NCBI GenBank assembly: GCA_027364495.1
Contig: DAHXPE010000091.1
Span: forward strand, 1 to 8,476
Length of the DNA: 8,476 nt
Reading direction: 5' to 3'
DNA from: Candidatus Heimdallarchaeota archaeon
GTDB taxonomy: Archaea > Asgardarchaeota > Heimdallarchaeia > Hodarchaeales > LC-3
Positions 1 through 5,932 of the stretch are shown piece by piece (positions within the stretch are counted from its first letter, which is position 1; the number at the start of each line of letters is the position of its first letter). The notes beneath the pieces are model-generated. The model was not told the DNA's origin, ran no database searches, and saw nothing but the letters and a program-made list of their open reading frames with translations. The position numbers and the translations under genes are program-made.

Positions 1-72
1 ACAACCGTTGCCAAAAAATGCCTACATAGTTGGTCTAGTCAATAGTTGTATCCTCTGGTTATTATTTTCAGT
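1..72 (+). repeat. Direct repeat, copy A (left edge)
   Basis: Bases 1-72 match 2310-2381 with two mismatches (47 T versus G, and 69 C versus T), then the copies diverge abruptly. The left limit cannot be seen because the repeat runs to the window edge. Both copies are read in the same frame. This is far too similar for an ancient paralogue whose remaining sequence is unrelated. Confidence 0.92.
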
Positions 73-379
73 CGATCATTGGGGCCTTGGTTTTAAAGCT
101 AAGGATGAATTTTCGATTTTTTATTCAGGGACTAAATTAAATGATCTTGCAGCATTTGATTCCAAGGTACTTGAGAAAGAATCTGATCTTATTTTACCAT
201 ACAGATTATTTAAAGGTTTTTCAAGAAAATTAGATTTTGATAAATTAACTTTTCGTCAATTACTTGAGATTTTAAAAAATGATTGGTCCAAATATAAAGA
301 AAATACTCCTGAAATTATATTTCAACCTTTTTCCATTGACGAATTGTTCACTTACTTTAAAAGAGCCTTATTCACTTAA
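2..379 (+). CDS. 3' end of a gene entering from the left edge; chimera of a CBS-membrane-protein fragment and an unknown tail
   Basis: The frame is open to the left edge, so the gene probably starts outside the window; a TTG at position 8 is the only nearby start and has no ribosome site in view. The first 24 or so visible residues (QPLPKNAYIVGLVNS...) repeat residues 255-278 of the CBS protein at 1549-2526 almost exactly, covering the start of its third membrane helix. From about base 73 the similarity stops, and the remaining ~100 residues are soluble, rich in Lys, Asp, Phe and Leu, with no family I recognise. The tail stays open with ordinary codon use and stops two bases before the facing transporter gene, which suggests genuine coding sequence. 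Either recombination joined a copied fragment to another gene, or the contig end is a misassembly. Function unknown. Confidence 0.55.
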   Translation, partial: QPLPKNAYIVGLVNSCILWLLFSVDHWGLGFKAKDEFSIFYSGTKLNDLAAFDSKVLEKESDLILPYRLFKGFSRKLDFDKLTFRQLLEILKNDWSKYKENTPEIIFQPFSIDELFTYFKRALFT

Positions 380-381
380 TT

Positions 382-1368
382 CTACGAAGAAGATTGAATA
401 CCTATTGCTGCCTTACTTCTGGGTTTTGAACCGACTAAAGTTAAATATATAATAGCAAAAAGCAACATTCCACCACCAATTACATAGTAAATAGTTATTG
501 GTTCACCTAATATAAGCAATCCAAAAATTATTGCCCCTAAGGGTTCTCCAAGTAGTAAAATTGCAGAACGAGATGATTCAACGTAACGGCTTGCTATCAT
601 TATCAATCCATATGGAAGTACAGATCCAAATAGCCCTAATGCAATTCCTAAGGCCATTACAAACAAAGAATTGTATATTGAAAAAGAAAATGTATTTATC
701 AAGGGATCAATAGGTAATATAGTCATAAAAAACAAAATTGGAATGAATGTTATGAGAGCCCAAATAAGAACGAAACTAATACTTACCAACGGTGAAATCT
801 GTAATCGATTGTTCCGAGACAATCTTCCTACGATCAAATAGATAGAATAGAATATACCATTAAGCATAGCGAAAAAATCACCTACAATATGAGTGAGAAA
901 AGAGCTAAATTCCCATGGTCGTATTAAAATGAAAATTCCAAAAAATGCAATGACTAGGGAAATAATTTTTTCCTGACTAAATTTTTCCTTTAAGATCAGT
1001 GCTCCAAGAATCAATGTAAGTAAAGGATGAATTTGTACAAGTAGTGCTGCCTCACCGACAGGTGTATCTAGTGCTATTGAGATAAAATATACCATAATCA
1101 TGATATTAAGAATTAATCCTTGAATAGCATAAAAAAATTGATTGTTTTTGGTTAGGGCATTTGCTATTTCCTTTCTTGAGCCAAATTGAAAGGTTATAAT
1201 TATAACTAGAATGCTAAAAATAGCACCAATAACTGCTCTAATAAACACCTGTTCTATGGTTGATACGTTATTATTCCTTAAAATGACATTTATAATTGGA
1301 ATATTGCCAAATGAAAGGCCAGCTATTATTAATAAAATTTCAGATCTGTATTCGTTAGTTTTAGCCAT
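382..1368 (-). CDS. EamA/DMT-superfamily transporter, ten membrane helices
   Basis: This is an integral membrane permease of the drug/metabolite transporter superfamily; such proteins usually export or exchange small metabolites such as amino acids or nucleotide sugars, and the substrate cannot be read from the sequence. The 328 residues hold about ten hydrophobic helices arranged as two EamA repeats, roughly residues 9-150 and 163-312. The end of the second repeat carries the family signature: LLLGEPLGAIIFGLLILGEP at 271-290, followed by a Gly-rich helix. LILKEK at 124-129 is the equivalent spot in repeat one. The N-terminus is short and the tail after residue 313 is basic and Ser-rich, as expected for a cytosolic end. 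The ATG start has a weak AGGT five bases upstream. The gene is complete and of normal family length, and faces the partial gene on its left with a two-base gap. Confidence 0.9.
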   Translation of the reverse strand: MAKTNEYRSEILLIIAGLSFGNIPIINVILRNNNVSTIEQVFIRAVIGAIFSILVIIITFQFGSRKEIANALTKNNQFFYAIQGLILNIMIMVYFISIALDTPVGEAALLVQIHPLLTLILGALILKEKFSQEKIISLVIAFFGIFILIRPWEFSSFLTHIVGDFFAMLNGIFYSIYLIVGRLSRNNRLQISPLVSISFVLIWALITFIPILFFMTILPIDPLINTFSFSIYNSLFVMALGIALGLFGSVLPYGLIMIASRYVESSRSAILLLGEPLGAIIFGLLILGEPITIYYVIGGGMLLFAIIYLTLVGSKPRSKAAIGIQSSS

Positions 1369-1505
1369 AAATTACCTGATTTGAGAAATTAATTTCTTAC
1401 TTTTATGAATAGAAATTTGATTAACAACTGGAAATTTTTCCCTAAAAATAAATTATTAAAAGGACTAGGATACTATTTTGTAGAATAAATATTTTGTATC
1501 AAAGA

Positions 1506-1527
1506 TCATCTTAAATTCCTAAGATGA
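1506..1527. promoter_or_regulatory. 8-bp inverted repeat upstream of the CBS/zinc-ribbon operon
   Basis: TCATCTTA and TAAGATGA form a perfect 8-bp inverted repeat around a six-base spacer, 22-43 bases before the GTG start of the CBS gene. A TATA-like AATAAATATTTT lies at 1484-1495, which would place transcription start near 1515, inside the repeat. It could be an operator for a dimeric repressor or a leader hairpin. The promoter assignment is inference. The rest of the divergent region (1369-1548) shows nothing else definite. Confidence 0.45.
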
Positions 1528-1548
1528 CTGAATCCAGTATTTATTTCG

Positions 1549-2526
1549 GTGAAAATAAATTTGTCATCCAAAAAAACATTTTATGTCAAGAATTTAATTA
1601 TCGAAGATGATTATGCAACGATTTCAGGAGATAAAACAATCATTGAAGCATCTTTAATGATGAAGGATAAAGAAATTCCTGATTTGGTTGTTTTAGACAA
1701 AGAGAACAAAGTTTTAGGAGTAATTGCTGACCATGATATTGTTATTTCTGCTGTGGCGAATGGTAAGGATCCCAAATCCACCAAAGTAATTGAAGCAATG
1801 TATAGAATTGATCCAGTTGATCTTAATACGCCAGTTGAAGTTGCTTTCCAGCGCATGCAACAATTAAAAGTTACATTAGTTCCAGTTGTCGATAATGGAT
1901 CTTTAAAAGGTGTTGTTACAATAACAGATTGCTGGGGATATATTCCAGATAAATATGAGGATTATAAAGGTTTCTTAGCTGTTAAAGACCCGCAATTTGA
2001 TAACTATTGGTTTACTATCCTTTTTACAGTACTTTATTTCTTCTTTGGAATAGTTTCTCCTATTGTGGGATTTGTTGGTTTCCTGAAATCTACCTTAAAT
2101 ATTTCAGGATCAATTAATCCACCGGTAACTTTTTATTTATTTGATGCCCACGGTGGAGGCTATTTAATTAATTATCTGGATTTTGGTAGCAAAAATCTAA
2201 TCTTAACCATAATATCCCTTTATAGTATTGTTTATGTTTTCTTAGGTCTAGTAACGACTATTGCGGTTATTCAATGGGCTTATGGAGATTATAAAATGAT
2301 TAAACATAAACAACCGTTGCCAAAAAATGCCTACATAGTTGGTCTAGTCAATAGTGGTATCCTCTGGTTATTATTTTTAGTTGCTTATCTAACAGGCATA
2401 GCTCGAACCGGATCCGTGTCCTTTGACTATTTTGGATTGTTACTAGCCTTGTTTGCATTACTTTGCTTAACAATAGGTGTTTTTAGAGATTTTGCATTCA
2501 AATCAGCCCAGGAGGTTAGTCATTAA
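1549..2526 (+). CDS. CBS-pair protein with four C-terminal membrane helices
   Basis: The N-terminal ~135 residues form a CBS pair (Bateman module): first repeat about 14-70, with PDLVVLD and GVIADHDIV; second about 80-130, with LVPVVDNGSLKGVVTITD. CBS pairs commonly bind AMP, ATP or S-adenosylmethionine and gate an attached domain. Hydrophobic segments follow at about 153-178, 215-245, 261-285 and 291-313, so the CBS part should be cytosolic and hang from a four-helix membrane domain of no family I recognise; the 179-214 loop is polar and Gly-rich. The start is GTG at 1549: a TGA in frame at 1525 closes the frame upstream, there is no in-frame ATG before residue 37, and no clear ribosome site is visible. 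Its stop overlaps the next start by one base, so the two proteins are probably made together. A fragment of this gene is repeated at the left edge. Confidence 0.85.
   Translation: MKINLSSKKTFYVKNLIIEDDYATISGDKTIIEASLMMKDKEIPDLVVLDKENKVLGVIADHDIVISAVANGKDPKSTKVIEAMYRIDPVDLNTPVEVAFQRMQQLKVTLVPVVDNGSLKGVVTITDCWGYIPDKYEDYKGFLAVKDPQFDNYWFTILFTVLYFFFGIVSPIVGFVGFLKSTLNISGSINPPVTFYLFDAHGGGYLINYLDFGSKNLILTIISLYSIVYVFLGLVTTIAVIQWAYGDYKMIKHKQPLPKNAYIVGLVNSGILWLLFLVAYLTGIARTGSVSFDYFGLLLALFALLCLTIGVFRDFAFKSAQEVSH
2310..2381 (+). repeat. Direct repeat, copy B (inside the CBS-membrane gene)
   Basis: This is the counterpart of bases 1-72. It encodes the loop before, and the first part of, the third membrane helix of the CBS protein. 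This copy sits in an intact gene whose protein continues with a plausible fourth helix, so it is more likely the parental copy. Confidence 0.92.
2511..2516 (+). promoter_or_regulatory. Strong Shine-Dalgarno for the 555-residue protein, inside the CBS gene
   Basis: GGAGGT lies nine bases before the ATG at 2526, within the last codons of the CBS gene. Together with the TAATG stop/start overlap it fixes the downstream start and argues for translational coupling. It is the only strong ribosome site seen in the window. Confidence 0.85.
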
Positions 2527-4193
2527 TGCCAAGAGGCGGTGGTGGTTTCGGTGGCGGCGGATTCGGAGGTGGCCACGGTGGTTTTGGTGGAGGTTTTGGT
2601 GGTGGTGGATTCGGTGGAGGTGGACGTAGAGGCGGTTCACCTGGTTTCAGATCTGGTCCATCTGGTGGTTCACCTTTTGGTCGAACTGGTGCACAACGTA
2701 ATGTTTCTCGAGGTCCAGGTGGTAGAAATTATTATGGCCGTCATGACGGGTACTATGGTGGTAGATATGGTCGAGGCTGGGGTTGGGGAGGAGGTTGGGG
2801 CGGCTGGGGTTGGAGAGGAGGTTGGGGATGGGGTTACACACCATGGTATGGTAGAGGTTATTGGTGGTGGGGAAATCCTTTTTCCCCATGGTATTATTCA
2901 CCGGTTTATATCGGTGGCGGCTTCATACTATTAATATTAATGTCACTATTAATTATTCCATTGGTTGGAATAATGGCAGTGCCATATCCTACTTCAAATT
3001 CTCAGGATATCACCTATTCTAGTACCGAGACTATTAATTATAACGAATATTTCTATGAGAGCGAGTACTTGGCTAAAGGAAATACTATGGATTATACTGT
3101 TCAATCCAATGGGCCAGTTTCATTCGCTATTTGGAATCAACCGTTCTCAAATTTTCCGGTATCAACAACGCGGCATTCAGGGACTATGGCTGATTCATTT
3201 GTCGTTAATACAGGTGATAATTATAAATATGAATCGTTTTATCTCTATACCGGAGATTCTGTCTCTTATAATTATACCATTCAAAATTATGGGTTAGATT
3301 TTTTTATTGCAGATGGACCTAATTTTCAAAATTGGAATAATTATCAATCAGCTACATTATACAACCAGTCTTCAAGTTTACAGAATCCTGGAAATTACAA
3401 TGGATCATTTATTGCACCTCATAACCAAGATTGGTATTTAGTTTGGTATAATGCTGGTTCAAGTGGTTCTGACGCTAGTGTATCTGTTTCGATTGCCTAC
3501 TCTATTTCAAGTTTGGATATGACACAGGCACCTGTTCATGTTATTGATACCACTAATGTTCCTCAGGGAACTTTTAAAGCCCCAACAGCTGGTACCTATT
3601 ATTTCTTTATCTATTTTGATCCTTCTTTTAGCCCAGCTCAAAGTGTTGATACTTCATTCAAGATTGTCTACCATCAGGAGTTATCTTCAAACCAAAGATG
3701 GCAACAACAATCTTTAATACTTGAAATTCTGGCAGTTATCATTATCCTTTTACTTGTCCTAGCAATTGTTCAAAGAATTAATGCTAAAAAATATGAAAAA
3801 AATAAAAAAACACAACCTGCAACTGGACAAACCGAAGGACAAACACAAGGGCAAACTCAAGGGCAAACTCAAGGACAAACAACAATTCAGCAGTCAGTAC
3901 CAAATGTGAACCAGCCATCTAATGTTTCAGGGTCTAATATAGACGTTTATTCACCACAGAACACTCAAAATTCATCAAGTACTAATTCAAGTAAGAAACG
4001 ATGCCATGTCTGTGGTAATGCTTATTTTGAGACTGATGTTTATTGTCCTACATGTGGTACTAAATTGATGGGTAGAGATTATGGCGTTCCGACACAGACA
4101 ACACCTTTTGGTTCTCAAAATTGTGCTGTTTGTGGAACTTATCTTCCTCCCAATGCTAAATTCTGCCCTGATTGTGGAACTCAGGTAAAATAA
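2526..4193 (+). CDS. Gly/Trp-rich two-helix membrane protein with beta-rich outer domain and two zinc ribbons
   Basis: Order along the 555 residues: a Gly/Phe/Arg head (2-60) of GGFGGG-like repeats; a Gly/Trp/Tyr/Arg segment (65-124) with twelve Trp between 85 and 122; helix 1 (132-152); a Ser/Thr/Asn/aromatic-rich beta-type domain (about 155-390); helix 2 (397-415); a basic stretch, then a GQTQ repeat linker (434-453); and two four-cysteine zinc ribbons, C493-C496-C507-C510 and C533-C536-C547-C550. Basic residues flank both helices on the head and tail sides, so head and ribbons should be cytosolic and the middle domain outside. The outer part carries sequons at N249, N280 and N292 and looks internally repeated (185-211 resembles 243-270), recalling pre-peptidase C-terminal-like sandwiches. 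Zinc ribbons of this spacing usually bind proteins or nucleic acid. It is coupled to the CBS gene before it. Function is unknown; a role in surface sensing or scaffolding is inference. Confidence 0.85.
   Translation: MPRGGGGFGGGGFGGGHGGFGGGFGGGGFGGGGRRGGSPGFRSGPSGGSPFGRTGAQRNVSRGPGGRNYYGRHDGYYGGRYGRGWGWGGGWGGWGWRGGWGWGYTPWYGRGYWWWGNPFSPWYYSPVYIGGGFILLILMSLLIIPLVGIMAVPYPTSNSQDITYSSTETINYNEYFYESEYLAKGNTMDYTVQSNGPVSFAIWNQPFSNFPVSTTRHSGTMADSFVVNTGDNYKYESFYLYTGDSVSYNYTIQNYGLDFFIADGPNFQNWNNYQSATLYNQSSSLQNPGNYNGSFIAPHNQDWYLVWYNAGSSGSDASVSVSIAYSISSLDMTQAPVHVIDTTNVPQGTFKAPTAGTYYFFIYFDPSFSPAQSVDTSFKIVYHQELSSNQRWQQQSLILEILAVIIILLLVLAIVQRINAKKYEKNKKTQPATGQTEGQTQGQTQGQTQGQTTIQQSVPNVNQPSNVSGSNIDVYSPQNTQNSSSTNSSKKRCHVCGNAYFETDVYCPTCGTKLMGRDYGVPTQTTPFGSQNCAVCGTYLPPNAKFCPDCGTQVK
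2775..2828 (+). repeat. 27-bp tandem repeat, two copies, encoding a Gly/Trp nonapeptide
   Basis: Copies at 2775-2801 and 2802-2828 differ at two bases only. They encode GWGWGGGWG and GWGWRGGWG (residues 84-92 and 93-101). The near identity at DNA level points to a recent in-frame duplication that expanded the Trp-rich segment. Confidence 0.85.
2779..2833 (+). other. Six GGGG tracts: potential G-quadruplex in the coding strand
   Basis: GGGG runs occur at 2779-2782, 2785-2788, 2797-2800, 2806-2809, 2824-2827 and 2830-2833, separated by 2, 8, 5, 14 and 2 bases. The order arises from alternating Trp (TGG) and Gly (GGN) codons, but the mRNA could still fold into a four-layer quadruplex. One loop slightly exceeds the usual seven-base limit. 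Folding is inference. Confidence 0.5.
3825..3884 (+). repeat. 12-bp tandem repeat, five units, encoding GQTQ-type linker
   Basis: Five in-frame 12-bp units, with two central ones identical (GGGCAAACTCAA) and the outer ones degenerate, encode GQTE, GQTQ, GQTQ, GQTQ and GQTT (residues 434-453). They lie between helix 2 and the zinc ribbons, so they form a flexible, polar cytosolic spacer whose length may vary between strains. Confidence 0.9.
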
Positions 4194-4219
4194 TATAATA
4201 TTTTTCAAAAAATTTTTTT
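4194..4219. terminator. T-rich convergent terminator region
   Basis: Only 24 bases separate the facing stop codons. They hold a TTTTT run at 4201-4205, an A6 run and a T7 run at 4213-4219, so U-rich ends, typical of archaeal termination, are available to both strands. The end of the minus-strand gene overlaps the signal. Confidence 0.45.
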
Positions 4220-4559
4220 AAACTATAAATTTTTTTAACTTATATTTTTCTATGTATTCAAGATATAATTCTTCATCTATTTCTTCAGCTCTATTCAAAG
4301 CATAATTATATCCTTCTTCATTACCTACGTGATTATATGCTCTTGCTAAGTCTAAATGAAGTAGAGCTGTATTTTTGAAATATTTTATTGCTTTAAAGAA
4401 GTTTTCAATTGCTTCTTCATATAAATTTTTGTTTAATTGTTCTTTTCCAATTGCATAATACACTGAAAAAGCTCTTGAACATTTTGGACATCTAGTTATT
4501 CCTATGTAATTGTTATCATCTATTTCAAATTCACAAAATGGGCATAACAGTTTTATCAA
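4218..4559 (-). CDS. Small protein with N-terminal zinc ribbon and TPR-like helices
   Basis: The 113 residues begin with a zinc ribbon (C6-P-F-C9 and C24-P-K-C27). After it come helices of the tetratricopeptide type: AIGKEQLNKNLYEEAIENFF at about 36-55 has the usual spacing of small and aromatic residues, and LLHLDLARAYNHVGNEE at about 66-82 begins a second unit. Such proteins generally act as cytosolic adaptors; the partner is unknown. The start is uncertain: TTG at 4559 is the only usual initiator in the open frame, which is closed by a stop at 4602-4604, and there is no clear ribosome site. A separate 34-codon frame beginning with ATG at 4668 ends just before it. A frameshift joining the two is possible but unsupported. 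The gene converges on the zinc-ribbon membrane gene. Confidence 0.7.
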   Translation of the reverse strand: MIKLLCPFCEFEIDDNNYIGITRCPKCSRAFSVYYAIGKEQLNKNLYEEAIENFFKAIKYFKNTALLHLDLARAYNHVGNEEGYNYALNRAEEIDEELYLEYIEKYKLKKFIV

Positions 4560-4753
4560 ACCACTAGTCGAAAGCTCTGGAACACGATAGAAATCTTTTT
4601 GTCAAAATTTTAGGGCAGTGTCCAAATAAAGGTAGAACTTCATTGTATTTTAACCTAATCTTATTCATAAAAATTCTGAAAGATATTCCACATATTATCC
4701 ACAAATGAAAATTTTTTTAAAATGATTAAAAAGTTGTTATTTATTAGAAATAA

Positions 4754-4762
4754 GCTTTATAG
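4754..4762 (+). promoter_or_regulatory. TATA-like element for trpS, near-leaderless start
   Basis: GCTTTATAG is preceded by purine- and A-rich bases that could serve as a BRE. With the usual archaeal spacing of about 25 bases, transcription would begin near 4783, leaving roughly ten bases before the ATG at 4794. No Shine-Dalgarno is visible, consistent with leaderless translation. The rest of the 4560-4793 gap is AT-rich, and I see no RNA gene in it. Confidence 0.5.
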
Positions 4763-4793
4763 CTAATTTACCGTCTAAAAGAATACGATCTCT

Positions 4794-5921
4794 ATGACAA
4801 ATGATAATTTCAGAGTTACTCCATGGGATGTAACTGGAAAAGTTGATTATTCTAAATTAATTGAACAATTTGGAACAGAACCTATTACAGATGAATTAAT
4901 TGAACGAATCAAAAAACATACAGGCAATGATCTTCATTTTATGCTCCGAAGAGGAACATTTTTCACTCATCGAGATATGAATTGGCTTTTAGACGAATAT
5001 GAAAAAGGTAATCCCTTTTACTTATATACAGGACGTGGCCCATCTGATCATATACATATAGGTCACCTAGCACCTTGGATTTTTACAAAATGGCTTCAAG
5101 ATAAGTTTGATGTAAAACTTATTTTTCAATTAACTGATGATGAAAAATTTCTTTTCAAAGAAAATCTTTCACTTGAAGATACTCATCATTATGCCATTGA
5201 AAATGCCTTAGATGTAATAGCTCTTGGGTTCAATCCAGACAAAACTGAAATTATTATTGATACTGACAATGCTAAAACATTATATAATGCAGCTCTTCCT
5301 ATTTCGAAAAAAATAACTTTCTCCACAGTTAAAGCATCATTCGGTTTTGATAATGCTACTAATCTTGGCCAAATATTTTATACCTCTATTCAAGCTGTTC
5401 CTGCTGTTCTTGAAAGTATCAGACAGGGTAAAAATGTTCCTTGTTTAATTCCTCATGGAATTGATCAAGATCCACATTTTAGAGTTTCTCGTGATGTTTT
5501 TCCAAAACTTGGTTTTTTCAAACCTGCTTCCATTCAATGTCGATTTTTACCTGGTCTTGCAGGTGAAGATGGAAAAATGAGTGCATCTGAACCTAAATCA
5601 ACACTTTTTACAAATGATTCTCCAAAAACAGTTAAAATGAAAATAGGCGCTGCATTCAGCGGTGGACAACCAACTATAGAAGAACACCGCAAACTCGGAG
5701 GAAACCCAGATATCGATGTGAGCTTTCAATGGTTAAAAATACTTTTTGAGCCAGATGATAAAAAATTAGCTGAGTTAGAAGCCCAATATAGAACCGGATA
5801 TCTCTTGTCAGGTGAATTGAAAGCTTATCTCATAAAAAAGGCTAATGATTTTCTTGAAATCCATAGAGCAAAAAGAGAAAAGGCAAGAGATCAATTAGAC
5901 AAGTTTTTACTCAAAGATTAA
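4794..5921 (+). CDS. trpS: Tryptophanyl-tRNA synthetase, archaeal/eukaryotic type
   Basis: This cytosolic class Ic enzyme activates tryptophan with ATP and charges tRNA-Trp (EC 6.1.1.2). The sequence begins with the family block VTPWDVTGKVDYSKLIEQFG (8-27). The HIGH signature is at 88-91, after YTGRGPS (78-84), and the second ATP loop KMSAS is at 261-265. Residues matching tryptophan-binding positions of the human enzyme are present: Y78, Q112 and E117 in FQLTDDEK, and Q225 in IDQDP. The FSGG...EEHRKLGG block and C-terminal helical domain are complete. At 375 residues it is normal for archaea and lacks the WHEP extension of animal enzymes. The ATG start fits the family N-terminus. It appears to be a single-gene transcript, convergent with the next gene 11 bases away. 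Confidence 0.97.
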   Translation: MTNDNFRVTPWDVTGKVDYSKLIEQFGTEPITDELIERIKKHTGNDLHFMLRRGTFFTHRDMNWLLDEYEKGNPFYLYTGRGPSDHIHIGHLAPWIFTKWLQDKFDVKLIFQLTDDEKFLFKENLSLEDTHHYAIENALDVIALGFNPDKTEIIIDTDNAKTLYNAALPISKKITFSTVKASFGFDNATNLGQIFYTSIQAVPAVLESIRQGKNVPCLIPHGIDQDPHFRVSRDVFPKLGFFKPASIQCRFLPGLAGEDGKMSASEPKSTLFTNDSPKTVKMKIGAAFSGGQPTIEEHRKLGGNPDIDVSFQWLKILFEPDDKKLAELEAQYRTGYLLSGELKAYLIKKANDFLEIHRAKREKARDQLDKFLLKD

Positions 5922-5930
5922 TTTTTTTAT
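5922..5930 (+). terminator. T-run directly after trpS
   Basis: A seven-T run follows the trpS stop immediately, in the 11-base gap before the facing stop codon. A U-rich 3' end of this kind is the usual archaeal terminator. No hairpin accompanies it. Confidence 0.45.
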
Positions 5931-5932
5931 AG

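Noticed and set aside
531..713. Short open frame antisense to the EamA gene
   Set aside because: It lies wholly within a well-supported transporter gene and has no motif or initiation signal.
2539..2934. Long alternative frames on both strands across the Gly/Trp-rich region
   Set aside because: They are by-products of GGN/TGG codon repetition; they have strange composition (Val/Glu-rich or Asn/Pro/His-rich) and no ribosome site, while the main frame has a strong one and recognisable domains.
3825..3884. CRISPR-like direct repeats
   Set aside because: The units are 12 bp, contiguous without spacers and in frame inside a coding region, so they are a peptide repeat.
4560..4793. Possible tRNA or small RNA in the gap before trpS
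   Set aside because: No cloverleaf, no T-loop or anticodon-arm pattern and no G/C-rich structured stretch; the gap is AT-rich and explained by a promoter and leader.
2775..5921. A regulatory link between the Trp-rich protein and nearby trpS
   Set aside because: The genes are separated by a convergent gene and have separate transcripts. There is no leader peptide or attenuator before trpS, so the proximity is probably coincidence.
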